Virus record (IMG/VR): IMGVR_UViG_3300036785_001212
Location: 1 to 39,410 of that record
Direction: 5' to 3' (one strand)
DNA length: 39,410 nt
Source: a virus
The position numbers and the translations under genes were made by a program. Every line of letters starts with the position of its first letter. Within the stretch, counting starts at the first letter, position 1. Below the pieces are notes generated by a model. It did not search any database. It was given only the letters and a program-made list of their open reading frames with translations, and had not been told where the DNA came from. This document shows, in pieces, positions 1-6,472 of this stretch.

Positions 1-62
1 GGTTCCGGATCGCCTGACCTCGAAGCATTTTGACCACCCCTGGGGTCGGCCGGAGCCGCGCT

Positions 63-248
63 TCACCGCGCCGAGACCGGCCGCGGCCGCTTGTCTCGGA
101 TCAACTCATAGAGCGCGATCCGCACCAACGTTGGCGCGCCCTTATCGCTCGCGAACCAACACTGCCGGCAGGTACGTCTCGGAAGCTCACAGCGACCGAG
201 TAATACGCCGATACATTCATAACTAAGAGGCACAGTGAGAATAGGCAA
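63..248 (-). CDS. Hypothetical small protein (TTG start)
   Basis: Open frame of 61 codons starting with TTG, preceded by GGAG at a 7-base spacing. The product carries C-E-L-P-R-R-T-C-R-Q-C near its middle, a possible partial metal-binding cluster, followed by a helix-like segment ending in a basic tail. It lies 21 bases downstream of a small membrane-protein gene in the same direction, so it would be the last gene of the early run inside this window. I do not recognise a family. The non-ATG start and short length make it uncertain; the 62 bases left of it hold only a short palindrome (ACCCC T GGGGT). Confidence 0.35.
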   Translation of the reverse strand: MPILTVPLSYECIGVLLGRCELPRRTCRQCWFASDKGAPTLVRIALYELIRDKRPRPVSAR

Positions 249-269
249 CGAAGAGCTCCAGACAATCAG

Positions 270-425
270 TTATGGAAAGTGAAGAGTACCCGTCCAACGC
301 AGCAGGAATACGAGTAACCCGACCCAGAAACAATGAAGCGAGACGGCTTGAACCTTCGCGCTTGAACTAAACGCATAGACGATAACGCCCGCGATCGCGA
401 TGATGAGAGCGGTTGCTAATGCCAT
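270..425 (-). CDS. Small two-segment membrane protein
   Basis: A 51-codon gene starting ATG at 425 with GAGGAG eight bases upstream, only three bases after the HNH nuclease stop codon, so almost certainly co-translated. The product is mostly hydrophobic. An N-terminal segment (about residues 2-19, LATALIIAIAGVIVYAF) and a second (about residues 32-44, FWVGLLVFLLRW) are separated by a short polar turn. It resembles the very small two-helix membrane proteins common in soil siphoviruses. Its role is unknown; a holin-like or membrane-signalling role is only a guess. It lies next to the probable packaging region if the genome is circular. Confidence 0.6.
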   Translation of the reverse strand: MALATALIIAIAGVIVYAFSSSAKVQAVSLHCFWVGLLVFLLRWTGTLHFP

Positions 426-428
426 CGG

Positions 429-761
429 TCATTCTCCTCTCGACGTTCGCTTGGTATGGCACGCCTTGCATAACGCCATACAGTTCGCTTCCACCAACTT
501 TAGAGTGGGATCGATCTTTACCTTGCATACGTGGTGAACCTCGGTCGCGAGCCGCGCGCAATCGTTACAGAACGGATGACGCGCCAAATACCACTTCCGG
601 TATCGCTCCCAATTCCGGTCATAGCCGCGCTCGCGCGATGAACCACGGTTGCGATCGAGAGCATCCCACCGTTGAAGATCCGCCGCTTTGCGGTGCCCTT
701 CGCAATAGCCACGCAATACGAGCTCCGGACAACCCGGCTGAAGACACGGCCGCTTGATCAT
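429..761 (-). CDS. HNH endonuclease
   Basis: A 110-residue protein with an early Cys pair region (CLQPGCPE, about residues 6-11), a basic middle (RGYDRNWERYRKWYLARHPFCNDC) and the HNH core near residues 76-103: VHH, then an Asn-containing stretch (EANCMALCKACHTKRT). The spaced Cys pairs CNDC and CKAC would bind the structural zinc. The length fits free-standing phage HNH nucleases, which in cos-type phages cooperate with terminase during packaging. Its ATG overlaps the stop of the upstream gene (ATGA at 758-761). If the window is circular it lies about 1.5 kb upstream of the small terminase gene, the usual position for this type. Confidence 0.88.
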   Translation of the reverse strand: MIKRPCLQPGCPELVLRGYCEGHRKAADLQRWDALDRNRGSSRERGYDRNWERYRKWYLARHPFCNDCARLATEVHHVCKVKIDPTLKLVEANCMALCKACHTKRTSRGE

Positions 762-1285
762 TTAGGCAGCGCGGGCGGATAGACGCGAAGCGCACGGTCA
801 CCATACTCACCAACGCGCGAATAAATCTTAGTAGGTAATGGATCGCGACCGTTATCAATACGCGAAGCCGGGAATGGCCACTCTTTTACCTTTTGTTGCG
901 CGCGCTCGATCCAATCTTCCGGCGGTTGTGCGGTGCCCGTTATCGGGTGATGGCGATCAATACGAAAATCTTCGCTCTGTCCAAACGTCATCGATGGACC
1001 ATCGAGACCGGCATTCTGTTTCGATTCGGATGCCGTAATCGTTGTCGCGGAATCTTCATCGCTCATAAGATCCATATCGCAACGCACAGCGGCAACGACC
1101 TGAACGCCATAAAAATTTCCGAAGTCATCGAAGAGCTCATGCCACTTGCCGAGCGCAACCTTGTCGTATGCATAAAGCGGCGTCACCTGTCGTACGACTC
1201 GCCAACCGCGCGAAGTATCAGCCGCATACACATCGATACAGCGGTCGGCTATTGCACGCCGCCCATTTCGGCTCATATGACCCAT
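758..1285 (-). CDS. Hypothetical protein
   Basis: I chose the ATG at 1285 (175 codons) because AAGGA lies eight bases upstream. The open frame continues to 1453, but those extra residues look unlike protein and have no good ribosome site; ATGs at 1291 and 1276 are alternatives. The product begins MGHMSRNGRRAIADRC and has a central hydrophobic strand (FYGVQVVAAVRCDMDLM) followed by a polar, Ser/Thr-rich linker and a C-terminal segment rich in Arg and Pro. The 3' end overlaps the HNH gene by ATGA. No family recognised. Position between DNA-binding proteins and HNH suggests an early or middle phage function. Confidence 0.6.
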   Translation of the reverse strand: MGHMSRNGRRAIADRCIDVYAADTSRGWRVVRQVTPLYAYDKVALGKWHELFDDFGNFYGVQVVAAVRCDMDLMSDEDSATTITASESKQNAGLDGPSMTFGQSEDFRIDRHHPITGTAQPPEDWIERAQQKVKEWPFPASRIDNGRDPLPTKIYSRVGEYGDRALRVYPPALPK

Positions 1286-1510
1286 ATGCATTTTCCTTCG
1301 GACCGGGAAGAGACGCGCGAAAGCTCCTGTCAGCTTTTTTAAGCCGCGGGAATAGAGCTCGGCATTATAGGGGTGTTTCAGTGAGAGATCGAGTACCGCT
1401 TTACAACTGCCCGCTAACGTGGTGCTGATCAGGCTTGCTGATCCCGAGATCATTCTTGCTTGATCCGAATCAGACCTTAACGGATTCAGGACTGCTGCGC
1501 AAATATTTTT

Positions 1511-2059
1511 TTATTCTTTCTCTTCATCCCGCGCTTTTAGCATCTCCGTACCAAAGATTGCCGCGGGCGCAATTATCAAATCCTCACTCCCGATCCGTGC
1601 CGGTACCGGCGTCGTAAGCCGGTCTCTCAGCTTCCGGTAGTCGGTTCGAATTCTCCAGATCGTTGCCTTTGAAATATGATATTTGGCCGCGAGTTGTGCC
1701 GCGCTCTGTTTCCGGCTGTCCCTGATAATCGCTGCCCGCACTTCCGGCCCGATCATATTTGACCGGCCGTCTTCTCCCTTCGTTGCGTGAATCGATGTAA
1801 TCCGCGGCATCTCTCGGATTGCCTTGCGATCGGCGCGCGTGACTTCCGGAACCTCGCACGGATCGACAACCGCAGCGAGCCGCTCCGCGCGCGAAGCCGC
1901 GGCCGCGGATACATACGCACACGGCTCATCGTCCGCACAACGAAGACAGAGCGCACCTTCATCTGTCGAGATCTGCGCTTGACACCGATGACCAGCCACG
2001 CGACACCGAACACATTCCACACCAAAGAGCTTTCTCAAAACAGGCAAATCTATCCTCAC
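1511..2059 (-). CDS. Zinc-ribbon plus helix-turn-helix DNA-binding protein
   Basis: 182 codons, GTG start that overlaps the upstream stop (GTGA). Residues 16-42 hold two Cys pairs (CVRC and CLRC) with an intervening Cys, a zinc-binding arrangement resembling fungal-type or ribbon clusters (C-x2-C-x6-C-x11-C-x2-C). Around residues 117-142 a helix-turn-helix is visible: SAAQLAAKYHISKATIWRIR, with the Ala-Gly-like turn replaced by YHIS. This resembles Hin/resolvase-type or MerR-like recognition helices. A regulator of phage transcription is the natural reading; it is the only classic helix-turn-helix besides the replication protein, so it is a candidate for a late activator. No target site is evident. 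Confidence 0.65.
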   Translation of the reverse strand: MRIDLPVLRKLFGVECVRCRVAGHRCQAQISTDEGALCLRCADDEPCAYVSAAAASRAERLAAVVDPCEVPEVTRADRKAIREMPRITSIHATKGEDGRSNMIGPEVRAAIIRDSRKQSAAQLAAKYHISKATIWRIRTDYRKLRDRLTTPVPARIGSEDLIIAPAAIFGTEMLKARDEEKE

Positions 2060-2385
2060 TTTACGAGCCGGTATTCATATGCCCGCGATCCGGCCCGCTT
2101 GCGGAGCTCGATCGTATGCCCGCCGAATTCCACTTTGCGTAAGTCGCGTAAGCGAGCCGTAACCGACGAATCGCTGGCCCGCAGTTGCCAGCTATAGCGG
2201 AGCTTCTCACAAATTTCCCACGGCATAATCCACTGGCCATCGGCGAGAATTTCCAGCATAAGCGCGTTGAGTGTTCCGCTCGTCGGAGCATTATTAGCGG
2301 CCGGGCGTTTCTCCGGCCGGGTTCGCTTGCGCGGCTCCGGCTCGCCAGTTATCGCGAAGCCGAAACTGGTTTGGGTGGCGTCCAC
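2056..2385 (-). CDS. Winged-helix-like small protein
   Basis: I place the start at GTG 2385 because GGCGGAGAAG lies eight bases before it; an in-frame upstream extension to 2499 lacks such a site. The 109-residue product has a basic, disordered N-terminus (PRKRTRPEKRP) and a C-terminal domain LNALMLEILADGQWIMPWEI, then SVTARLRDLRK, then a beta-hairpin (GGHTIELRKRAGSRAYEYRL). That succession of helices and wing is typical of winged-helix DNA-binding domains. It overlaps its upstream neighbour by 37 bases and its downstream neighbour by GTGA, so the three genes are tightly coupled. Likely DNA-binding; the specific job is unknown. Confidence 0.65.
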   Translation of the reverse strand: MDATQTSFGFAITGEPEPRKRTRPEKRPAANNAPTSGTLNALMLEILADGQWIMPWEICEKLRYSWQLRASDSSVTARLRDLRKVEFGGHTIELRKRAGSRAYEYRLVK

Positions 2386-2765
2386 GTTGTCTTCTCCGCC
2401 GATTGTTTTGCTGGTCCGCGCTTTCGCGCTAACGCAAACCGCAGGACTAACAACAACTGATCGTAAAAGCGCAAACCGTCGCGTACCGTAACGTCGCAAA
2501 CCGGCTCCCGCTTCTGCTCTTCCCGCGGAGCAATAAGAATCTTCCTGGCAGAGATCGGGAACCGGCGAAGATAGTTCACGACCTTCCGTGCCAACATCGG
2601 CGCGTCCCGATAATCCACAATCACCGCGTCGATCGTGACCGCGCGAAGCCGGACAAATTCCGGCATCGTCTCAACTGACCAAACTCTGACCCGCCCCGCG
2701 ATCCGCAGCGTGTAGCGGAGCTCCGGCCGAATTCCGACGACAACCACGTTTGATTTGGGTCTCAT
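2349..2765 (-). CDS. Receiver-like (response-regulator fold) protein, probably degenerate
   Basis: 138 residues, GGAGG ten bases upstream of ATG. Residues 6-80 follow the beta-alpha pattern of a response-regulator receiver: strand 1 NVVVVGIRPEL, helix, strand 2 RVRVWSVE, helix, strand 3 IDAVIVDYRD with Asp51 where the phospho-acceptor normally sits, helix, and strand 4 ARKILIAPREE. The acidic pair that coordinates Mg after strand 1 is missing, so phosphorylation is doubtful and a pseudo-receiver is more likely. Strand 5 is unclear and the C-terminus is basic. No output domain is attached. The stop codon region overlaps the next gene and the start overlaps the previous one by ATGA. Fold assignment is by eye. 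Confidence 0.55.
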   Translation of the reverse strand: MRPKSNVVVVGIRPELRYTLRIAGRVRVWSVETMPEFVRLRAVTIDAVIVDYRDAPMLARKVVNYLRRFPISARKILIAPREEQKREPVCDVTVRDGLRFYDQLLLVLRFALARKRGPAKQSAEKTTWTPPKPVSASR

Positions 2766-2986
2766 ATTCCCGCTTCCTCCCTTAACATTTCATTCTCGGC
2801 GCGGAGCCGCGCGAGCTCCCGCTTCAGCTTCGCGATCTCATCTGCATTTCTCTGCCGATACGCGCGCGTCGTAGCCGCGTGGCAGACGTTACATTCCCGC
2901 TGGCCGCGCCGCCGCTCCCGGCCGCATCCTCGAATACAAAACTTCGGGTACTTCGGGAGCTCATAGCGACGTTTGCCACGCGTCAT
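2762..2986 (-). CDS. Zinc-finger plus coiled-coil small protein
   Basis: 74 residues, ATG preceded by GGAG at eight bases. The N-terminal half is very basic with four Cys (C-x3-C then C-x2-C plus His: FCIRGCGRERRRGQRECNVC). The C-terminal half is a long charged helix with Leu/Ile at heptad-like spacing (IAKLKRELARLRAENEMLRE), a clear coiled coil. Together this looks like a dimeric nucleic-acid-binding protein, bZIP-like in layout. It is the first gene after the replication initiator and its palindrome-rich downstream gap, so it may act on replication or transcription. Family not recognised. Confidence 0.65.
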   Translation of the reverse strand: MTRGKRRYELPKYPKFCIRGCGRERRRGQRECNVCHAATTRAYRQRNADEIAKLKRELARLRAENEMLREEAGI

Positions 2987-3000
2987 TTCGTTCGCTCCAT

Positions 3001-3064
3001 TTCTACGTAGAATCGGTAACGGATTTCTGTTCCACGTGGACCAATTGTTCCTCGGGGAACAATT
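3001..3064. promoter_or_regulatory. Cluster of three palindromes, one parS-like
   Basis: The gap between the replication gene and the next gene (2987-3068) holds three dyads in 64 bases: TTCTACGTAGAA at 3001-3012 (perfect), a parS-like site TGTTCCACGTGGACCA at 3028-3043 (central TCCACGTGGA perfect), and AATTGTTCC / GGAACAATT at 3043-3051 and 3056-3064 with a four-base loop. The last could form a hairpin right after the replication gene stop. Operator, partition-protein binding site or attenuator are all possible; no T-run supports a simple terminator. Confidence 0.5.
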
Positions 3065-3068
3065 TCGC

Positions 3069-3896
3069 TCACAGGGACCGTAAACCGCGATCGATGAGAA
3101 ACGGCTGTTTTACTTCGGGCCAACTCTCCGGCTTATTCCAATACCCTTCGCCGAAAAACTTCGATGCGCTCCACTTGAATCGAAGCTCCGCGCGACAATA
3201 TCGCTGCCAGCACGTCATAAGCTGGAGCGCGGTCGTTGCTGGTGCCTCGCCTTTATCCGCTTCCTGCTGGATTACTTTCCGGATGATGCGCGCGAGCCGG
3301 GAAGACGTGAAACCGCATCCCTGCGTTGTTGCTGTCACGGCATAGTCGATCTTTCGCAGCTCCTCGATCCGTTCTGGACTCGTTGGCAGCTTTTGGGGAC
3401 TATGGGGTTGGGTCTTTAATGGGTCTATAACGGGTCTACCTAATAGGGGGTGTGGGGGAAATGTCTCTGAGACGTTTTCGTGTGTCTCTGAGACGTTTTC
3501 GTGTGTCTCTGAGACGTTTTCGTGTGTCTCTGAGACGTTGTTTTCCTCGATGTCTCTGAGACGTTTCCCGCTCCCCGATGTTTTCCCCTGCGCCAATCGG
3601 AATTGCTCCGCATACCGCTCGACAAGATTCGCCCCAAGGAGCTCGGTATTTAACTGGATCCCGGGAGTACGCCGCGGGCCGCGATCGATTTTGATGATGA
3701 GCCCGATCTCGATAAATACCTGTATGACCCGAAGCACGGTGCGCTTGTTCTGCTCGGTTAATCTCACGATGAAATCAATCGACGGCCACCCGTAACCCTC
3801 GCCGTTCATCTGATCGGCAATCAGGGCGAGTACACCCTTCGCGATCGGATTCCCGAGCCGGGTCTCATACGCCGGTTTTATCCATTCGTGGCTCAC
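3069..3896 (-). CDS. Phage replication initiator (winged-helix, lambda O-like role)
   Basis: 275 codons from GTG 3896 (GAGG eleven bases upstream); the open frame extends to a TTG at 4040, but that part overlaps the previous gene and looks non-coding. Residues 4-70 match the HTH_36-type winged helix of phage replication proteins: NPIAKGVLALIADQMNGEGY, then WPSIDFIVRLTEQNKRTVLR, then a wing ending GLIIKIDRG. A flexible middle contains four copies of the heptad NVSETHE, produced by DNA repeats that look like iterons (see repeat entry). The C-terminal domain ends with KFFGEGYWNKPESW, common in such proteins. It would bind the origin inside its own gene and recruit host helicase; no phage helicase or primase is visible nearby. 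Confidence 0.75.
   Translation of the reverse strand: MSHEWIKPAYETRLGNPIAKGVLALIADQMNGEGYGWPSIDFIVRLTEQNKRTVLRVIQVFIEIGLIIKIDRGPRRTPGIQLNTELLGANLVERYAEQFRLAQGKTSGSGKRLRDIEENNVSETHENVSETHENVSETHENVSETFPPHPLLGRPVIDPLKTQPHSPQKLPTSPERIEELRKIDYAVTATTQGCGFTSSRLARIIRKVIQQEADKGEAPATTALQLMTCWQRYCRAELRFKWSASKFFGEGYWNKPESWPEVKQPFLIDRGLRSL
3410..3442. repeat. Three 11-bp direct repeats beside the iterons
   Basis: GGGTCT occurs at 3410, 3421 and 3432, exactly 11 bases apart, each followed by an A/T-richer pentamer (TTAAT, ATAAC, ACCTA). Eleven is not a multiple of three, so the encoded residues differ between copies. This points to selection on the DNA rather than on the protein. The array sits 21 bases from the first 21-bp repeat and could be the AT-richer unwinding side or an accessory protein site of an origin. 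Confidence 0.5.
3463..3562. repeat. Iteron array: five copies of GTCTCTGAGAC, candidate replication origin
   Basis: The 11-bp palindrome GTCTC-T-GAGAC starts at 3463, 3484, 3505, 3526 and 3552. The first four are part of a perfect 21-bp tandem repeat (palindrome plus GTTTTCGTGT); the fifth is 26 bases on and followed by GTTTCC. Copies 1-4 encode NVSET in one frame, but copy 5 is read in another frame as R-L-R-D, so the DNA motif is conserved independent of the peptide. Symmetric iterons inside an initiator gene are the layout of the lambda origin within gene O. Confidence 0.7.
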
Positions 3897-4032
3897 CGCG
3901 GAATTAACCTCATTGTCTACATCAGAAAGGAGCCCGCGGCATCGCAAGCGCCGGACAGGGAGTGTACAGCGCATGAAACACCGCGGACCTCCCACACCGG
4001 TCCGGGTAAACTCGGTGCGGAAGCCAGAAACG

Positions 4033-4779
4033 TTAGGCAATAATCAATGCTTCGGGAAGTTGCTCGCGCAGATAATCGCGAACCGAATTCATCGTGTCAC
4101 GAATCCACTTTTCATCGATCTCAAAGAGTGCGATCCGCGGCAGGCTATCCTTCGCGGTCTTCATTCGTAGCAGGAATTTACTCTCGACCGGCGTCGCTTC
4201 ACGGAAGGTGCGCCATGGAATCAGAGGAACACCTTCGGCCGGTAGCGTTACCGGAGCTTTGTTGATCGTTCCGGTAGAGATTACAACCGTCTGCGACATT
4301 CCGTCATCGGCGATGCTCACCGTTGAACCAGTTTCGAGCTTCGAACATAGCTGCTGGACCTTCGTCGCCTCGTCGTTGAAGTAAAAGCCCGCGCGGAATT
4401 TGATGATGAAATCTTCGGGAAGATAGTAGTTGTCAAAAGCAAAATCGGTCTCAGCATCGTGGCGCGCGCTTACGTACTGATGCCGGTTCCCGAAGTCATC
4501 GGCAACAATATCCACGATTCGCACCGTTCTAGGATCGACAACGCAGACGGCCACTTTAGACGACTCAAGTCCATCGAGTTGTGCCTTGTACGCTGCCACC
4601 ACCGCGGACAATGTTGAAACACAGAGTGTCGGCTTCTGAATCGTTGGGTCCGGGTCTCGGACGTATTCGCCAAGTGTCCCGTCAACCCGGACGGCATAAT
4701 TCTTGCCGTTCACTTCGACGGTGATCGGATTCTTCGGCGTTTGTAGTTTCGCAAGATATTGGAGAGCTTCAGCGATCAC
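4033..4779 (-). CDS. Conserved phage protein of unknown function
   Basis: About 249 codons; GTG 4779 has AGGG seven bases upstream, while a TTG two codons earlier (4785) is the alternative. The middle (ALCVSTLSAVVAAYK, VCVVDPRTVRIVD, HQYVSARHDAE, FAFDNYYLPEDFIIKF) and C-terminus (PWRTFREATPVESKFLLRMK, then ALFEIDEKWIRDTMNSVRDY) resemble a protein found in many Gram-positive siphovirus and prophage early regions, next to the protein annotated as replication terminator. Both are present here. It has mixed alpha/beta character and no catalytic motif I can name. A role in replication or recombination is inferred from neighbours only. Confidence 0.7.
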   Translation of the reverse strand: MIAEALQYLAKLQTPKNPITVEVNGKNYAVRVDGTLGEYVRDPDPTIQKPTLCVSTLSAVVAAYKAQLDGLESSKVAVCVVDPRTVRIVDIVADDFGNRHQYVSARHDAETDFAFDNYYLPEDFIIKFRAGFYFNDEATKVQQLCSKLETGSTVSIADDGMSQTVVISTGTINKAPVTLPAEGVPLIPWRTFREATPVESKFLLRMKTAKDSLPRIALFEIDEKWIRDTMNSVRDYLREQLPEALIIA

Positions 4780-4848
4780 GTTCAATCCCTGTCTGCGGAG
4801 CTCCGGCTCCGCTCCGGTTAATCAGAATGAATAGACAGAAGCCGGGCG

Positions 4849-5064
4849 CTAACCCGGCTCCCTGACCGCCGCATGAGCAGATTTGTCGTCCCTGTTTTGA
4901 GCACTCGTTTCTCCCTTCCCGCTTGCGGCGGATCCCCAATCAAAAGCGCCCCGTAGTCGGCGGCAGCACTCGCGCGTGTGAAGTATTCCCGTGTCACAGT
5001 CAGCGCAAAAGTCAGTCCGTTTGAGATTGACTTCTCCGCACGCGCACATCACTCTTCGGCTCAA
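4849..5064 (-). CDS. Small zinc-ribbon protein
   Basis: 71 residues whose first half holds C-A-C-G, then C-A-D-C about ten residues later, then a C-C pair (MCACGEVNLKRTDFCADC); two CxC/CxxC knuckles suggest one zinc. The second half is polar and probably disordered. The start overlaps the stop of the upstream gene by ATGA, which supports it being translated. The stretch downstream (4780-4848) holds no gene. Family not recognised. Confidence 0.55.
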   Translation of the reverse strand: MSRRVMCACGEVNLKRTDFCADCDTGILHTRECCRRLRGAFDWGSAASGKGETSAQNRDDKSAHAAVREPG

Positions 5065-5438
5065 TTCCCGGCCCTGAATTCAATCGGGTCCGGAGCTTTC
5101 GCGGGCTTCGGTGGACTCCAGAGCGGCATCTGCCGCGGATCGGCGTCAAAGGCAACCAGCGCACCCTCTTCGGCCCGACCGAGAAAGATTTTAGATTTGT
5201 GTGTTTCGATCGAGGCGAGCTTCGAGCCGCACTTGAATTCTGTCTCGATAACGACGCGATCGGAGTGAGGTTTGAGAATCAATTCGAGCCGTACCGCGCG
5301 TACTGCCGTGGCCGGAGTATTTAGGTCAGCGATGTTTTCAAGTGCCTTGCGAAGCTCGATCGCAAAGCCATCGATCATCGCGCCTTCATTGATAGTGTTG
5401 ATGTCGATAACAGCCAGGTCGCCCTGTAGTTCCGGCAT
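5061..5438 (-). CDS. Phage protein of the so-called replication terminator family
   Basis: 125 residues from ATG 5438, preceded by GGAGGT at seven bases; an upstream in-frame TTG is less likely. The sequence DINTINEGAMIDGFAIELRK, then ALENIADLNT, then VRLELILKPHSDRVVIETEF, matches by memory a family annotated as replication terminator protein in Firmicutes phages: a helix, an NxADPNT-like turn and two long beta strands. The title is historical and not a proven function. It lies two genes upstream of the conserved protein at 4033-4779, the usual pairing. The C-terminus is Pro-rich (LWSPPKPAKAPDP). It overlaps both neighbours (TAATG upstream, ATGA downstream). Confidence 0.75.
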   Translation of the reverse strand: MPELQGDLAVIDINTINEGAMIDGFAIELRKALENIADLNTPATAVRAVRLELILKPHSDRVVIETEFKCGSKLASIETHKSKIFLGRAEEGALVAFDADPRQMPLWSPPKPAKAPDPIEFRAGN

Positions 5439-5677
5439 TATTGCCACCTCCAATAAAAACGGCGGGCGCGCTCTCGTTCGCGCTTTTCCCGCGCCTTTAC
5501 CCTCAGTCGTTGGTTCCGTTCCCGTCGTTGCAGCATCATCTCCGCGTCATAATCGGAGAGCTGCTCCGAAACAATAGAAAACTCGTCTAACGGCCGATCC
5601 CTGTCAAAGCCAACCGCTCGAAGGTCTCTCGCAATTTTCATATCGGCGATTAAGCAATCCACACACCACTTGAGCAT
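5438..5677 (-). CDS. Hypothetical small helical protein
   Basis: 79 residues, ATG directly after the stop of the upstream gene with AAGG eight bases before it. The N-terminus has a Cys pair (WCVDC), the middle is acidic, and the last 35 residues are a strongly charged Arg/Glu helix (RRERNQRLRVKAREKRERER) ending in FYWRWQ. Looks like a small nucleic-acid-associated or scaffold-type protein. Not recognised. Confidence 0.6.
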   Translation of the reverse strand: MLKWCVDCLIADMKIARDLRAVGFDRDRPLDEFSIVSEQLSDYDAEMMLQRRERNQRLRVKAREKRERERARRFYWRWQ

Positions 5678-5920
5678 TTATGCTGCCTTTCGCGTTTTCT
5701 TACGCCGCCGAATTAGTTGATGAATATCGGCTGACGTCAGCGGCCGCGGCCGGTCCCTAATCTTTCGCTCGGTCTCAGCTTTAATACATCCCGGCGACGA
5801 ACAAACGGTGCGCGTCTTATCGATCCAGCCGCACGTATCACCGCCACCCGAAGGAAGCGCGCACGGCGAGCTTTCAGTACAGCCACAATGACGACACGTT
5901 CCCGGTACCGGTTCGGCCAT
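5678..5920 (-). CDS. Zinc-ribbon protein
   Basis: 80 residues with GGGAGG eight bases before ATG. Residues 9-45 hold C-R-H-C-G-C, then C, then C-G-W, then C-S-S-P-G-C, the pattern of the common phage and plasmid ribbon CRxCGCTExxPC...CxW...CSxC. The C-terminal third is basic (RRRKKTRKAA). Likely binds one or two zincs and nucleic acid or a partner protein. It directly abuts the next gene (stop TAA, then ATG). Confidence 0.7.
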   Translation of the reverse strand: MAEPVPGTCRHCGCTESSPCALPSGGGDTCGWIDKTRTVCSSPGCIKAETERKIRDRPRPLTSADIHQLIRRRKKTRKAA

Positions 5921-5923
5921 GAG

Positions 5924-6115
5924 TTAAACCTCCCGCTTCCCGAAGGCTTTCCAAAACGATTCGGAACATTGCGATTCCCAACACATCTGACAAAGCTCTC
6001 CGCGGTCATCCTTATCGGGCCATCCCTCGTGCCGGTTGGCACACCTACAACACCGGCCGGAATCCCGCGGTGAAGGCTGAGTCTGCTTCAGCTTGCGTGG
6101 AATACGAATTGACAT
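5924..6115 (-). CDS. Zinc-binding small protein
   Basis: I take the ATG at 6115 (63 codons) since the extension to 6208 lies inside another good gene, although the 6208 ATG has the better ribosome site (GAGGT). The product holds CCRCANRH and CQMCWESQC: two Cys pairs about 27 residues apart with a His, a zinc ribbon. The end, SFWKAFGKREV, is basic and aromatic. It overlaps the upstream gene by about 70 bases, which is unusual and leaves the true start open. Confidence 0.5.
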   Translation of the reverse strand: MSIRIPRKLKQTQPSPRDSGRCCRCANRHEGWPDKDDRGELCQMCWESQCSESFWKAFGKREV

Positions 6116-6251
6116 AAACCGTTGACCCGAGTCGAAGAAATCTGTAATAGCGCATCGGGTCCGAATTAACCAACGTCGCCAAAACCTGAAGAGAAATCCG
6201 CGCGCCATCGATGATCACCTCTTCGAATTCGCTGTCAAACTGGATCTTCAT
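6045..6251 (-). CDS. Hypothetical small protein
   Basis: 68 residues from ATG 6251 (weak ribosome site; the frame is open to 6362). The text MKIQFDSEFEEVIIDGARIS, then LQVLATLVNSDPMRYYRFLR, then LGSTVYVNSYSTQAEADSAF, has the balanced beta-alpha-beta composition of a folded domain. It ends FRPVL. No family recognised. It partly overlaps the downstream zinc protein in another frame. Confidence 0.5.
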   Translation of the reverse strand: MKIQFDSEFEEVIIDGARISLQVLATLVNSDPMRYYRFLRLGSTVYVNSYSTQAEADSAFTAGFRPVL

Positions 6252-6277
6252 AACTTTACGCCGAAGGGAATCGAAGC

Positions 6278-6472
6278 TCAGGCTCTTGCGGATGCGATGC
6301 GTCTTTGGCAAAACCGGAAGCTGGCGGATTGAAAGTGAACCTGCGGATTGATCTTGATCCAAAATTCGACGACCTCGGGAGCGGTCGCGTCCTGAGCTCT
6401 CAAGACGAAAAGCGGCTCATCTAAATCCGCTTTTTCCCAACAAGAATCTCCCGCACGTTTTGTACTCATCAT
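6278..6472 (-). CDS. Small conserved phage-type protein
   Basis: 64 residues; ATG overlaps the TGA of the reading frame upstream (ATGATG at 6467-6472). The core DLDEPLFVLRAQDATAPEVV, then EFWIKINP, resembles a short protein seen in many phages and mobile elements (DEPVFVLRAQDxxAP..V..W). Its function is unknown. The last 20 residues are basic and may be variable. The overlap is useful evidence that the frame upstream (6469-6720) is also translated. Confidence 0.6.
   Translation of the reverse strand: MMSTKRAGDSCWEKADLDEPLFVLRAQDATAPEVVEFWIKINPQVHFQSASFRFCQRRIASARA

Noticed and set aside
3463-3562. CRISPR-like direct repeats
   Set aside because: Unit is 21 bp with no unique spacers, inside a coding sequence; iteron interpretation fits better.
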